Assembly (NCBI GenBank): GCA_965243755.1
Contig: CBDEVW010000004.1
Location: forward strand, 248,001 to 312,000
DNA length: 64,000 nucleotides
Direction of reading: 5' to 3'
From: JANSWY01 sp965243755
GTDB lineage: Bacteria; Bacteroidota; Bacteroidia; Cytophagales; Cyclobacteriaceae
The position numbers and the translations under genes are program-made. The notes below the pieces were generated by a model. It did not search any database and was not told the origin of the DNA. It was given only the letters and a program-made list of their open reading frames with translations. How positions within the stretch are numbered: the first letter of the stretch is position 1; the number at the start of each line of letters is the position of its first letter. Shown piece by piece: positions 26,811-35,365 of this stretch.

Positions 26811-28193
26811 ATGGCAAGATTCATTCTATTAAAAAAGAGTTTTTATCAATCAGTACTTACGAAAATTGGTGTATTGGCACTTACAATGCTAATATTGTCC
26901 ATACTATCCTACCTTATCATTAATAATAGCAAGGCACAACAATACCAAAGAGATCTGGACCTTGTCAGTCATATGAAGGTTTTATCTCAACAGATAGGAA
27001 TTGCCTCGTTGACCAATGAAAAAACAGCTCAATTGATCACACAATTTGATAGCTGCTACAGCAGGATCAATAGGAAAATTGAAGACCCTAAAACTTTAGA
27101 TAAGCTTAATGTACATTGGCAGGCTTTTAAGAATTTGTTAGATGTTGAAACTGAACAATTGGTTTTGGTTGAATCTTCCAGGGAATTACTGCGACAATGT
27201 GAAGTAGTTTACAACAGTGCTTATTTGAAAAAAGAGGCAGAAAACAGGTTCACCAATACCATAGTGATCATCATATTAAGTCTTTCAGCCTCAGTGATTG
27301 CTGTTGGAGCATTTGTCATGCAAAAACAAATGATCACACCTTTAAAGTCGATTGTGAAGTTTTTGAGGGCCTTTGGCAATGGAGACCTTACGCATAAACT
27401 CAATCAGTCTATTCGGAATGAGATCGGTTATGTGGCCTATAATCTGGATATGGTCATTGATCAACTTTCCGAGATCATAAAAAAGGTAAATGGGCAATCG
27501 AAGCAACTTTTGGATGCCAGCGGCCCACTGACTTCCAATGCAGATAGCCTAAGTGTGAATGCCGCAGATTTGTCCAGCTCAGCAAGTGAAATTGCCTCCT
27601 TGATTGAGGAAATGACAGCCAGTATCGAATCAAATGTTCATACGACCACTAATACCAACCAGGAAATCCTTAATGTACTCAAGGAGCTGGACCGATTGAA
27701 GAAACTGGTGACCGAAGGTACCAAGTCAGCCAAAGAGGTGAGGGAAAAGACCAAGATGATCAATATGATTGCCGGCCAAACGAATTTATTGGCGCTGAAT
27801 GCTGCCATTGAGGCAAAAAGGGCAGGAGAGGCCGGAAAGGGTTTTGCAGTGGTGGCCCAGGAAGTTCGAAACCTGGCTGAACTCAGTAAACGAGCTGCGG
27901 ATGATATCATTACCATTTCTGCCAGCAGGGTTACGCTGGCACAGGAAATAGAACAACTTTTTGACCAGGTGGTGGAAATCATCAGGGAATCTTCCAAATC
28001 TATTGAAGCCATTACTACAGCAAGTCAGGAACAGAAAATCAGTACCCAACAGATCAATTCGTCCATGCAGGGTTTAAACAATATTTCAATCTCCACTGAA
28101 AATGCAGCGGCAATACTGAAGGACTATGCCGACACCCTTGCCAGGATGTCGGTAGAACTCAATGAGATAGTTTCCGCTTTCAAAATCAGGTAA
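26811..28193 (+). CDS. Methyl-accepting chemotaxis protein
   Basis: The protein has 460 residues. A first membrane helix (residues 18-38) is followed by a short periplasmic helical domain (SHMKVLSQQIGIASL resembles the PilJ/type IV pilus receptor N-terminus), a second membrane helix (about 146-168), HAMP (about 169-222), and a cytoplasmic coiled-coil signalling domain. The hairpin tip that contacts CheA and CheW is complete: GQTNLLALNAAIEAKRAGE then GKGFAVVAQEVRNLAE. Cytoplasmic TPRs or a cheA/cheW partner are not in the window. Its 3' end overlaps the convergent isoaspartyl peptidase gene by 8 bases. A ligand cannot be inferred. Confidence 0.95.
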   Translation: MARFILLKKSFYQSVLTKIGVLALTMLILSILSYLIINNSKAQQYQRDLDLVSHMKVLSQQIGIASLTNEKTAQLITQFDSCYSRINRKIEDPKTLDKLNVHWQAFKNLLDVETEQLVLVESSRELLRQCEVVYNSAYLKKEAENRFTNTIVIIILSLSASVIAVGAFVMQKQMITPLKSIVKFLRAFGNGDLTHKLNQSIRNEIGYVAYNLDMVIDQLSEIIKKVNGQSKQLLDASGPLTSNADSLSVNAADLSSSASEIASLIEEMTASIESNVHTTTNTNQEILNVLKELDRLKKLVTEGTKSAKEVREKTKMINMIAGQTNLLALNAAIEAKRAGEAGKGFAVVAQEVRNLAELSKRAADDIITISASRVTLAQEIEQLFDQVVEIIRESSKSIEAITTASQEQKISTQQINSSMQGLNNISISTENAAAILKDYADTLARMSVELNEIVSAFKIR

Positions 28194-29121
28194 TTTCTTT
28201 AAAAATGCCAACACCTCGCTCTTCGTCTGAGCTGAGCCATCCACGATACATGCCTTCGGAATTAAAGGAAATGCCAATATGACCATCCGGGTCCACCGCT
28301 ATGACACCACCTTCACCTCCCATTGCAACAAGTTTATTCTGAATCACTTCATCCGCCGCTTCCTGCAGGCTCATTCCTTTGTATTTAACAAGTGCAGCAA
28401 TATCATGTGCGACCACAGCGCGAATGAAGAATTCTCCATATCCGGTGCTGGACACTGCACACGATTGATTGTCAGCAAAACAGCCACATCCAATTAATGA
28501 ACTGTCACCAATTCTTCCATATTTTTTATTGGTGAGCCCTCCAGTAGATGTGCCGGCAGCAAGGTTATCATTCAGATCCAACGCCACTGCACCAACAGTC
28601 CCGAATTTTTTCTCACCATCATGATCTAGCAGCACTTTTCCTATCTTCTTGGCGGCCATCAATTGATTGTACCGGAAATCCGTATAGAAATAAACCGGAT
28701 CAACCAGTTTCATGTGATGCTCTGCGGCGTACTGTTCCGCACCTTTTCCAGAGAGATAAACATATTCATCGTCATGCAGGATCTTTCTGGAAAGTACAAT
28801 TGGGTTTTTAACCCGACTTATAGCAGAAACTGCGCCTGCTCTGGCAGTGGCACCATCCATGATAGACGCTTCCATCTCGTGCGTCTCATCATTGGTGAAT
28901 ACTGAACCTTTACCAGCATTGAACAAGGGAGAGTCTTCCAAAGATTTGATAGTGGCCTCTACAGCATCCAGTGCTGTACCACCTACTTTCAATATACTTT
29001 CACCTGCATCTAATGCTTCGTTAAGTGCTGTTTTATATTGCTCCTCCAGTTGCGGAGTGATTTCATTTCTTAATAAAGTACCTGCACCACCATGGATGGC
29101 CAGGGCATATTTTCCTAACAT
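28186..29121 (-). CDS. Isoaspartyl peptidase / plant-type L-asparaginase (Ntn hydrolase)
   Basis: The protein has 311 residues from ATG 29121; the TTG nine bases upstream is less likely. It lacks a signal peptide and so should be cytosolic. These enzymes cut themselves before a threonine and then hydrolyse beta-aspartyl dipeptides, including the beta-Asp-Arg product of cyanophycin breakdown. The cleavage/nucleophile motif KKFGTVGAVAL has Thr175. The other signatures AIHGGAG, LFNAGKGSVF, GTSTGGLTNKKYGRIGDSS and CAVSSTGYGE are complete. It is the last gene of the minus-strand cyanophycinase/SusCD locus, 52 bases downstream of the YfcC-type permease gene. Confidence 0.93.
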   Translation of the reverse strand: MLGKYALAIHGGAGTLLRNEITPQLEEQYKTALNEALDAGESILKVGGTALDAVEATIKSLEDSPLFNAGKGSVFTNDETHEMEASIMDGATARAGAVSAISRVKNPIVLSRKILHDDEYVYLSGKGAEQYAAEHHMKLVDPVYFYTDFRYNQLMAAKKIGKVLLDHDGEKKFGTVGAVALDLNDNLAAGTSTGGLTNKKYGRIGDSSLIGCGCFADNQSCAVSSTGYGEFFIRAVVAHDIAALVKYKGMSLQEAADEVIQNKLVAMGGEGGVIAVDPDGHIGISFNSEGMYRGWLSSDEERGVGIFKEIT

Positions 29122-29173
29122 ACTACTCAATATTTTTAATGTTTTTTCTATTTACCGGAGCAATGCTCCTTAT

Positions 29174-30568
29174 CTAAAAAGGTCCCCAATCGAATAATAG
29201 AACAGGTGGTATCAGCAATAGCATGGCAATAAGAAAGAATGTAATCATTACCGGGAGCATCCATCTCATCCATTTGTCGTAAGGGACTTTTCCCATGGCC
29301 AATACTCCCATTGTTACCCCACTGGTGGGAATGATCAGGTTGGTTAGCCCATCACCAAATTGAAAAGCCAATACTGCTGTTTGCCTGCTGATTCCCAATA
29401 GATCACTCAATGGGCTCATTATTGGCATGGTCAATGCTGCTTGTCCTGACCCGGATGGAACAAACAGATTTAAAAAACTCTGCACAAGAAACATGGCTTG
29501 TACCGAAATATATGAAGGCAGGTCTTTTACCGAAGATGCAATATGATATAAAATTGTATCAAGGATTTTGCCATCCTGGGCAATGATCAAAATGGCTTTA
29601 GAGAAGGCGATGACAAGTCCCGCAACCAAAATATCCTTCGCACCATCCACAAAAGAATCGGCAGCATCATTGGGTGACATTCTGTATATAATTGCACTGA
29701 TTATGGCCAGAGCGAAAAACAGCCCACCAATTTCATTGATGTACCAACCAAGATTACTGACGCCATAGATGAGCAAACCAATGGCAATGAAAAAAAGCGC
29801 AAGAATTATTTTCCTAGCGGGAGTGAATACGATCACATCAACCTGATCCAGTCGATTTTCTCTTTTTTGATCCACCTCATACATTGGGCTGACTGAAGGA
29901 TTTTTTTCCAGCCGTTTGATATACTTCATGATGAAGAATATTGGAACCAGTGTTAGGATACCCCAACAAATGATACGATATCCTGATCCACTGAAGGGAG
30001 GCAATTCAGCTATACCTTGTGCGATACCAACGGTAAAAGGATTGCTGAACGCACCAGCAAAGCCAGCTCCGGCACCAACGAATGGGATAGCCACCCCAAC
30101 GATGGAATCATAGCCCAAAGCCAATGAAAGTGGGATAGTGATCAAAACGAATACAATTACTTCCTCACTCATACCAAATGTTGCCCCAGCCAGTGAAAAC
30201 AAAGCAATGAGCGCTGGAATGATCACATTTTTTAATGCAGGCTTGCGTTTGCACAACCTGATTAAGCTTTGCAGTGCTGCATTAATGGCTTGCGAGCGAT
30301 TGATCACGGAAAATGCCCCTCCCACAATCAAAACAAATGCAATGATTTGACCAGCAGAAATAAAACCTTTCAAGGGACTTGTGAAAAACGCAAAGAAACC
30401 CTGAGGAGCCTGCTCGGTGACCTGATAGGAACCAGGCACCACCACTTCACGACCACTATTGGTAATTCTTTCAAACTCACCCGCCGGGATCACCCAGGTA
30501 AGCCCGGTGAAAATGAGAAGAATAGCGATCAGTATGATCAGGGTATGGGGTATTTTTTTTGCTGTCAT
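29174..30568 (-). CDS. YfcC-family inner-membrane permease
   Basis: The protein has 464 residues with about 12 hydrophobic segments. It starts IPHTLIILIAILLIFTGLTW, then has VPGSYQV, and later GATFGMSEEVIVFVLITIP, GAGAGFAGAFSNPFTVGIAQ and the C-terminal FLNLFVPSGSGQAALTMPIM repeat typical of DcuC/YfcC (PF03606) transporters. Known relatives carry dicarboxylates, amino acids or peptide-like substrates, but specificity cannot be read from the sequence. It overlaps the upstream cyanophycinase gene by 4 bases (ATGA). Together with the isoaspartyl peptidase gene that follows, this suggests that it imports a beta-aspartyl dipeptide or arginine. Confidence 0.88.
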   Translation of the reverse strand: MTAKKIPHTLIILIAILLIFTGLTWVIPAGEFERITNSGREVVVPGSYQVTEQAPQGFFAFFTSPLKGFISAGQIIAFVLIVGGAFSVINRSQAINAALQSLIRLCKRKPALKNVIIPALIALFSLAGATFGMSEEVIVFVLITIPLSLALGYDSIVGVAIPFVGAGAGFAGAFSNPFTVGIAQGIAELPPFSGSGYRIICWGILTLVPIFFIMKYIKRLEKNPSVSPMYEVDQKRENRLDQVDVIVFTPARKIILALFFIAIGLLIYGVSNLGWYINEIGGLFFALAIISAIIYRMSPNDAADSFVDGAKDILVAGLVIAFSKAILIIAQDGKILDTILYHIASSVKDLPSYISVQAMFLVQSFLNLFVPSGSGQAALTMPIMSPLSDLLGISRQTAVLAFQFGDGLTNLIIPTSGVTMGVLAMGKVPYDKWMRWMLPVMITFFLIAMLLLIPPVLLFDWGPF

Positions 30569-31419
30569 TCTATTGGAAATGATTGTTCAGAAGTAAATAT
30601 GCTCATAATGAGCTGATTTGCACTCAACTTACCGTTAGGGTTACTTTTAATTCCATCTGGTGAGTGAAACACAAGTACCTGGGATTCACCAATTACAGTA
30701 GCCATCCCTTTCACTACTACAATAGCTGTCGATTCATCAATACCAACGCCCTTGTAGTCAGGGTTTTCCAGGACAGCACTTATCAATCGGTTATGTCTGC
30801 TTCTTTTTACAAAGTGTTGATCAATTATAGCTGTTTTGATGAACCCCAGGCCTTGTTTCAGTTCTATGTTGTTTGTTTCAATGTTGCGAAATGTGCTGTG
30901 ATACTCAGGGTATTTCAGCTCATTTCCGGTAATCATTTTTTGACTCATCACTGCTGCCCCTGCACTTGTTCCTGCGATAACTCCTCCGTTTAGATAACAT
31001 TTTTCAATGGCTTCCTGAATGGCTGTGCCACCGGCAATGTCCATGAATTTATTCTGGTCACCACCTGTGATATAGATCAAACGTGCATTTTCAATGCTAT
31101 CGGTCCGGGTTTTATCGATTGCCTCTCCTTTGTTAAAGTTGAATCCAACAATATTGGTTAATCCCTGTTCTGTGAATTGTTTTCCGGCATAATAAATTGC
31201 AGAATCAGGTTCGGAGCTGGACATTGGTAAAATAATGCCATATCCTCCGGAATCCAATTGAGCTACCTTGATGAGCCTCTTTATCATTGAAGGAGGACGT
31301 TTGCCCCCTCCAATGATAAAGAGTTTGCCAGATGGCCATTCCTTTTGGGTTAATGTTTCGGAATTTTGGCCCGTACAGCTTAGGATTATTAAAAGTGCAA
31401 TTGCAGTGAGTACTCTCAT
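30565..31419 (-). CDS. Cyanophycinase-family S51 peptidase, lipoprotein (third copy)
   Basis: The protein has 284 residues. A lipoprotein signal ends at lipobox LILSC (Cys15). The mature sequence CTGQNSETLT lacks the acidic residues that mark surface export in Bacteroidota, so a periplasmic location is likely. S51 motifs are KLFIIGGGKRP, YITGGDQNKF (residues 116-125), the nucleophile elbow VIAGTSAGAAVMS with Ser152, DQHF with His202, and GVGIDESTAI with Glu229. The family cleaves cyanophycin (arginine-aspartate polymer) into beta-Asp-Arg. It sits between a propeller lipoprotein gene and the YfcC permease gene. Confidence 0.93.
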   Translation of the reverse strand: MRVLTAIALLIILSCTGQNSETLTQKEWPSGKLFIIGGGKRPPSMIKRLIKVAQLDSGGYGIILPMSSSEPDSAIYYAGKQFTEQGLTNIVGFNFNKGEAIDKTRTDSIENARLIYITGGDQNKFMDIAGGTAIQEAIEKCYLNGGVIAGTSAGAAVMSQKMITGNELKYPEYHSTFRNIETNNIELKQGLGFIKTAIIDQHFVKRSRHNRLISAVLENPDYKGVGIDESTAIVVVKGMATVIGESQVLVFHSPDGIKSNPNGKLSANQLIMSIFTSEQSFPIE

Positions 31420-31474
31420 TTTTGGTGTTATTTGAAAATTGCTTTGTTACGGCCTACTTTTAGTAACCTAATCA

Positions 31475-32599
31475 CTATTCAATAAAAAAAAGTCCCCTTG
31501 GATCATTGTAATCTGCAGTAAGCGTCACTTGACCGGAACCATCAAGGTTGGCCATAAATACACTTCCTGAGTTTCTTTCGGTCCAGTATATTTTATCATT
31601 GGTGTTGTCAATCCCGATCCCATATACGCGGTTACCTGTATCCACAAGTGATTCTATATTAGAACCGTCCAGGTTGGCTCTCATCAACTGGCCTGTGTCC
31701 GAATTATCAAATATAATTTTTTCATTGACCGGATCCACAGTGATACCATATCCAAAGCCTCCAGCAGTATAACCGATGATTCTGGTCACTCCACTGCCAT
31801 CTACATTTCCTACCCAAACGGCTTCTGCATCAACTGCAACGCATGTGATGTAGAGGTCACCATTGTGGAGGTCTAAGCCTACTGGTAGTTCTCCGAGTCC
31901 ATGTGTGGCATTGTCGTAAAGTACCGTGCTGGTTTTGGTACTAAGATCCACTTCCCATATGGCATTGATCCCTGTACCGCGATCAGCAACATAAACTTTG
32001 TTGTTGGGGATGTCAAGTGCTATGTCTCTCGGTGCTCCAAACACATCGCTGATCACCTCAGAATTGCTTCCATCCAGATCTACTCTCATTAATGTAAGAT
32101 CATCGTCGTTGGTGTAATAGATGTGTTCATTGACCGGATCATACGCAATACCAGTTCCATACGCTCCAATATCTATGGATCCTCCTCCAATTTCATTGAT
32201 GCTTCCACCAGCTGCGTCAATAAAGAAGAGCCTTACCAATAAGGCATTCGGGTCCTTGATCGTGACCTGTTTTTCAATGAAATCCAGGTCATTGTCAGAA
32301 GTTACGGTCATTGAAACAGTGTAGGTGCCTGGGTTAGTATACAAATGAGAAGGGCTTGCCTCGGTAGAGGAGGTGCCATCACCGAAGTTCCATGCATACG
32401 CAACACCGCCAGCATCTTCAGTAAGGTAGGTGGTGTTACTAAATGCGACAGTAGCAGGAGCAAATCCTTCATTTTCAATGGTGAAGCTGTAGTCAGCCAC
32501 TACCGAACTGGCCTGTGGCACTGGAAACTCGTCATCTCCACAGGCGCCCAGGGTTATTGAAAGTATCAGCGTTGCTATTATTGATTTTATGCTTTTCAT
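31475..32599 (-). CDS. Surface lipoprotein with PKD domain and six-bladed beta-propeller (first of a pair)
   Basis: The protein has 374 residues. Lipobox LTLGAC is followed by the acidic tract GDDEF, a Bacteroidota surface-export (LES) signature. One PKD domain (residues about 35-115, with YAWNFGDGTSST and HLYTNPGTYTVSM) precedes a YWTD/NHL-like propeller whose blades carry IAYDPVNEHIYYTN, RVDLDGSNSEVI and GIDNTNDKIYWTE. No catalytic residues were seen. Such architectures occupy the place of surface glycan-binding proteins in Sus loci, so it may bind the polymer. It is 2 bases from its upstream paralogue. Confidence 0.85.
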   Translation of the reverse strand: MKSIKSIIATLILSITLGACGDDEFPVPQASSVVADYSFTIENEGFAPATVAFSNTTYLTEDAGGVAYAWNFGDGTSSTEASPSHLYTNPGTYTVSMTVTSDNDLDFIEKQVTIKDPNALLVRLFFIDAAGGSINEIGGGSIDIGAYGTGIAYDPVNEHIYYTNDDDLTLMRVDLDGSNSEVISDVFGAPRDIALDIPNNKVYVADRGTGINAIWEVDLSTKTSTVLYDNATHGLGELPVGLDLHNGDLYITCVAVDAEAVWVGNVDGSGVTRIIGYTAGGFGYGITVDPVNEKIIFDNSDTGQLMRANLDGSNIESLVDTGNRVYGIGIDNTNDKIYWTERNSGSVFMANLDGSGQVTLTADYNDPRGLFFIE

Positions 32600-32601
32600 G
32601 A

Positions 32602-33981
32602 TTATTCTGCTTTTCTTATGACCATACCTCTAATATCAACACCCGTTTCATTCACAATCTCTTCATTGCTACCATCCAGATTGGCTGCACGGATGACTCC
32701 ATCCCGTCCGGCCCAATAAAACTTGCCACTCTCATTGTCAATGGCTATTCCATAAGTGCGGTCAGTCGTATTTCCAACCTTCTCTACATTACTCCCATCG
32801 AGATCAGCTCTTAAAATCTGGCTGCCATCACTGTCATCAAAGTATATCTTATCATTCACTTTATCCACTTCAATGCCATAGCCAAATCCTCCTGCTCCAT
32901 AGTCAATGATTTTTGAGATGCCTGAGCCATCCGTACTGCCAGTCCATACTGTTTCAGCATCAAAATCAACAGCTGTGGCAAATACGGTCCCATTGTGAAT
33001 GTCCAGACCAACAGGAAGGAGAAAGTTTGCGTCATCTACGACACTGTATAGTGCCGATTTTGAATTATCTGACAGATCAATGGCTGAGATCTGATCAGCA
33101 CTTCGTTCAACCACATAGACCATATTATTGGAGATGTCCAGGGCAATGTCGCGCCCACCATTCAAACCAGTGGCAATTTCTACCTGGTTGGTTCCCAGAA
33201 GGTTATTTTTATACAGTATCGCACTATCGTCATCCGTATAATAGAATTCTTCATTTTCTGCATCATATGCAAGTCCAAAACAGAAACCGGGTAAATCAAA
33301 GACATCTTCTACTACCGCAGCATCGCTCAGCGAAATTTTCCGAAGTTTCAGATTATCATTATCGATAAAGTACAGCTCAAACTGATTGGGCTGGATGGTA
33401 ATGACCCGTGAAGCATCACTTGAACCTCCTGTACCTGTTGCAGTTAGTGTTACCGTATAATCACCAGCCGTTAAATATGTAAACGTAGGGTTGGTTTCAG
33501 TACTGGTGGAATTACCAGGATCACCAAATGACCAAAGCAAACTGGTGGCATTTTCGGTAGTGCTCATAAAGCTAACTGCCTGACCAACTTTCAGGTCATT
33601 TTCATTTTCTATGGTAAAACCAGGTGTAGGAATGATTCCAGCAATGGTTATGGTTTGAGACGTTACGTCTCTTTGCCCGTTTCCACTTGCTTCCAATGTA
33701 ACAGTATAATCACCAGGAGTTTCATAAATATGAGTTACTGTTTCCCCAACAGCTGAAAGTCCATCTCCAAAAGTCCAGTTGAATGTTACCGCATTCTCTG
33801 AGGTACTGGCAGAAAAAGTAATGGATTCTCCTTCCATGAGAACGCTTTCATTGGAGATTTCAAATGAAGCAACCGGATTCAAAGAAGCGTCTTCATCTTC
33901 ATTACACGACGTAAATAACGCCGCAATTGACAGCACGATAACACATCGTGATAAGAGTGTATTGATATATTTAAAATTCAT
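32602..33981 (-). CDS. Surface lipoprotein with two PKD domains and a beta-propeller (second of a pair)
   Basis: The protein has 459 residues. Lipobox LFTSC is followed by the acidic NEDED, again a surface-export signature. Two PKD domains (about 36-115 with FNWTFGDGLSA, and about 117-200 with LLWSFGDPGNS) precede a propeller closely paralogous to that of the downstream gene; both share phrases such as GGFGYGI and DLDGSN(V/I)E. The extra PKD copy is the main difference. It is 12 bases downstream of susD, indicating joint expression. It is a non-enzymatic binding candidate, probably in complex with SusD. Confidence 0.85.
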   Translation of the reverse strand: MNFKYINTLLSRCVIVLSIAALFTSCNEDEDASLNPVASFEISNESVLMEGESITFSASTSENAVTFNWTFGDGLSAVGETVTHIYETPGDYTVTLEASGNGQRDVTSQTITIAGIIPTPGFTIENENDLKVGQAVSFMSTTENATSLLWSFGDPGNSTSTETNPTFTYLTAGDYTVTLTATGTGGSSDASRVITIQPNQFELYFIDNDNLKLRKISLSDAAVVEDVFDLPGFCFGLAYDAENEEFYYTDDDSAILYKNNLLGTNQVEIATGLNGGRDIALDISNNMVYVVERSADQISAIDLSDNSKSALYSVVDDANFLLPVGLDIHNGTVFATAVDFDAETVWTGSTDGSGISKIIDYGAGGFGYGIEVDKVNDKIYFDDSDGSQILRADLDGSNVEKVGNTTDRTYGIAIDNESGKFYWAGRDGVIRAANLDGSNEEIVNETGVDIRGMVIRKAE

Positions 33982-33993
33982 GATTTCTATCTT

Positions 33994-35352
33994 TTAGTAA
34001 GAAGGATTCTGGATCAATGTCCCGTCAGTGATATTGATCTCTCTTTGTGGAATTGGAAAGATGCGCCTGAAGGATTCTAACCCTCTGGTTGATTCCAACC
34101 GGTCAAGTCGCACCAAATCAAACCAGTAATGCCCCTCAAAAGCAAACTCTGCTCTTCGTTCATTCAGGAGAACATCAATTAACTGGCTCTCAGAAGCAAC
34201 ATTTGCAGCGGTCAAACTCGTCAGGCCTGCCCGGTTCCTGATTGTATTGATGTCTGGAAGCGCATCGGCTGGTGTACCTCCACTCATCATCGCTCTTGCT
34301 TCCCCTCTTATAAGATACATTTCTGATAACCTGAGCAAAATGGTATTACCACCTTCATCTGCAGGTTCGCTTCCATATTTGGTACACCGTATAAAATTCC
34401 CAACTTGCTGGAACAATTGGCCTCTTTCAGCCTCATTGCTGCTCACAGGATCGAGAAATGATATGAGGTCTGTACTTACGGTTACTTCTGGTGGAGAAAT
34501 GTACATTTCGATAGCCCACGCACTTGGGTCTTCGAGTGCAATAAAATTCAGCTCGAATATGGACTCTGCACTGCCTTCTGAAAGGTAAATTTCATTGTAG
34601 TCTTCGCTTAGACTATAACTGGAATTATTAATCACCTCGGTAGCTAGTTGTTCAGCTTCCTGGTATTCACGCTGATACAAATGGACCCTTGCCTTAAGTG
34701 CCTGAGCCGCTCCGGAAGAGGCGAAGAATTTGTCTCCATGACTTTCCAGTAACTGAATGGCAAGATCCAGATCACTTTCTATTTGTGCATATGATAGGGA
34801 TACGGTACTTCTTGCCGTTTCCTGAATACTCGATGAGGGGGTCAATGGCAGTGGAATACCGTAAGCAGAACCACCATCAAAGAATTCACCATATTGCCGG
34901 AGGGCATCAAAAAATGCCAGACTTCTCAGAAAGTATGCTGTGCCCAATAATCTATTTTCATCAGAAGCATCAAGGTCCAGTCCAGGTACTTTTTCAATGA
35001 CACTGTTTGCAACATTTACCACATCGTATATTGCTACCCAGTTGTCCTGAATATGGAAATTGGATGTAGGCACTATACCAGTCTCCAGTTCTTTCCAAAA
35101 CTGTTGAAATGCTGCCGCCCTACCATTTCCAGCTGCCATCTCTGTGGCCATAATGAAGCGACCACCATAATAGTCACCATCTTGCAGGGCATTGTAGATT
35201 CCTATTACTGCGGCTTCAGCCGTTTGAAGATCCACAATAGCATTCTCATTGGAAATTAAAGTGGGAGGTTCCTGGTCGAGTAAGTCACATGCCGGAACTA
35301 ACCATACCAGCATTACCATTGCAATTAGCGTATTTCTTGTTTGCTTTTTCAT
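33994..35352 (-). CDS. susD-like: SusD/RagB-family surface nutrient-binding lipoprotein
   Basis: The protein has 452 residues when started at ATG 35352, which gives the best lipoprotein leader (MKKQTRNTLIAMVMLVWLVPAC). Codons 35376 (TTG) and 35364 (ATG) are in-frame alternatives. SusD lids the SusC channel and binds substrate. Typical features are LQTAEAAVIGIYNAL, GTAYFLRSLAFFDALRQYGE, the TPR-like helices, and the C-terminal LRLSEMYLIRGEAR, NTIRNRAGL and HYWFDLVRLDRL. It lies 13 bases downstream of susC, and the two form the signature import pair. Substrate-contacting residues cannot be predicted. Confidence 0.95.
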   Translation of the reverse strand: MKKQTRNTLIAMVMLVWLVPACDLLDQEPPTLISNENAIVDLQTAEAAVIGIYNALQDGDYYGGRFIMATEMAAGNGRAAAFQQFWKELETGIVPTSNFHIQDNWVAIYDVVNVANSVIEKVPGLDLDASDENRLLGTAYFLRSLAFFDALRQYGEFFDGGSAYGIPLPLTPSSSIQETARSTVSLSYAQIESDLDLAIQLLESHGDKFFASSGAAQALKARVHLYQREYQEAEQLATEVINNSSYSLSEDYNEIYLSEGSAESIFELNFIALEDPSAWAIEMYISPPEVTVSTDLISFLDPVSSNEAERGQLFQQVGNFIRCTKYGSEPADEGGNTILLRLSEMYLIRGEARAMMSGGTPADALPDINTIRNRAGLTSLTAANVASESQLIDVLLNERRAEFAFEGHYWFDLVRLDRLESTRGLESFRRIFPIPQREINITDGTLIQNPSY

Positions 35353-35365
35353 GATTGGTTCCATT

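Noticed and set aside
27638..28012. Antisense frame of 124 codons in the chemoreceptor
   Set aside because: Shadow of the coiled-coil coding region; composition is driven by the opposite strand.
31430..31446. A fourth copy of the bipartite element before the third cyanophycinase gene
   Set aside because: Only TTGAAAATTG is shared and box 2 is absent; the 55-base gap suggests cotranscription instead.
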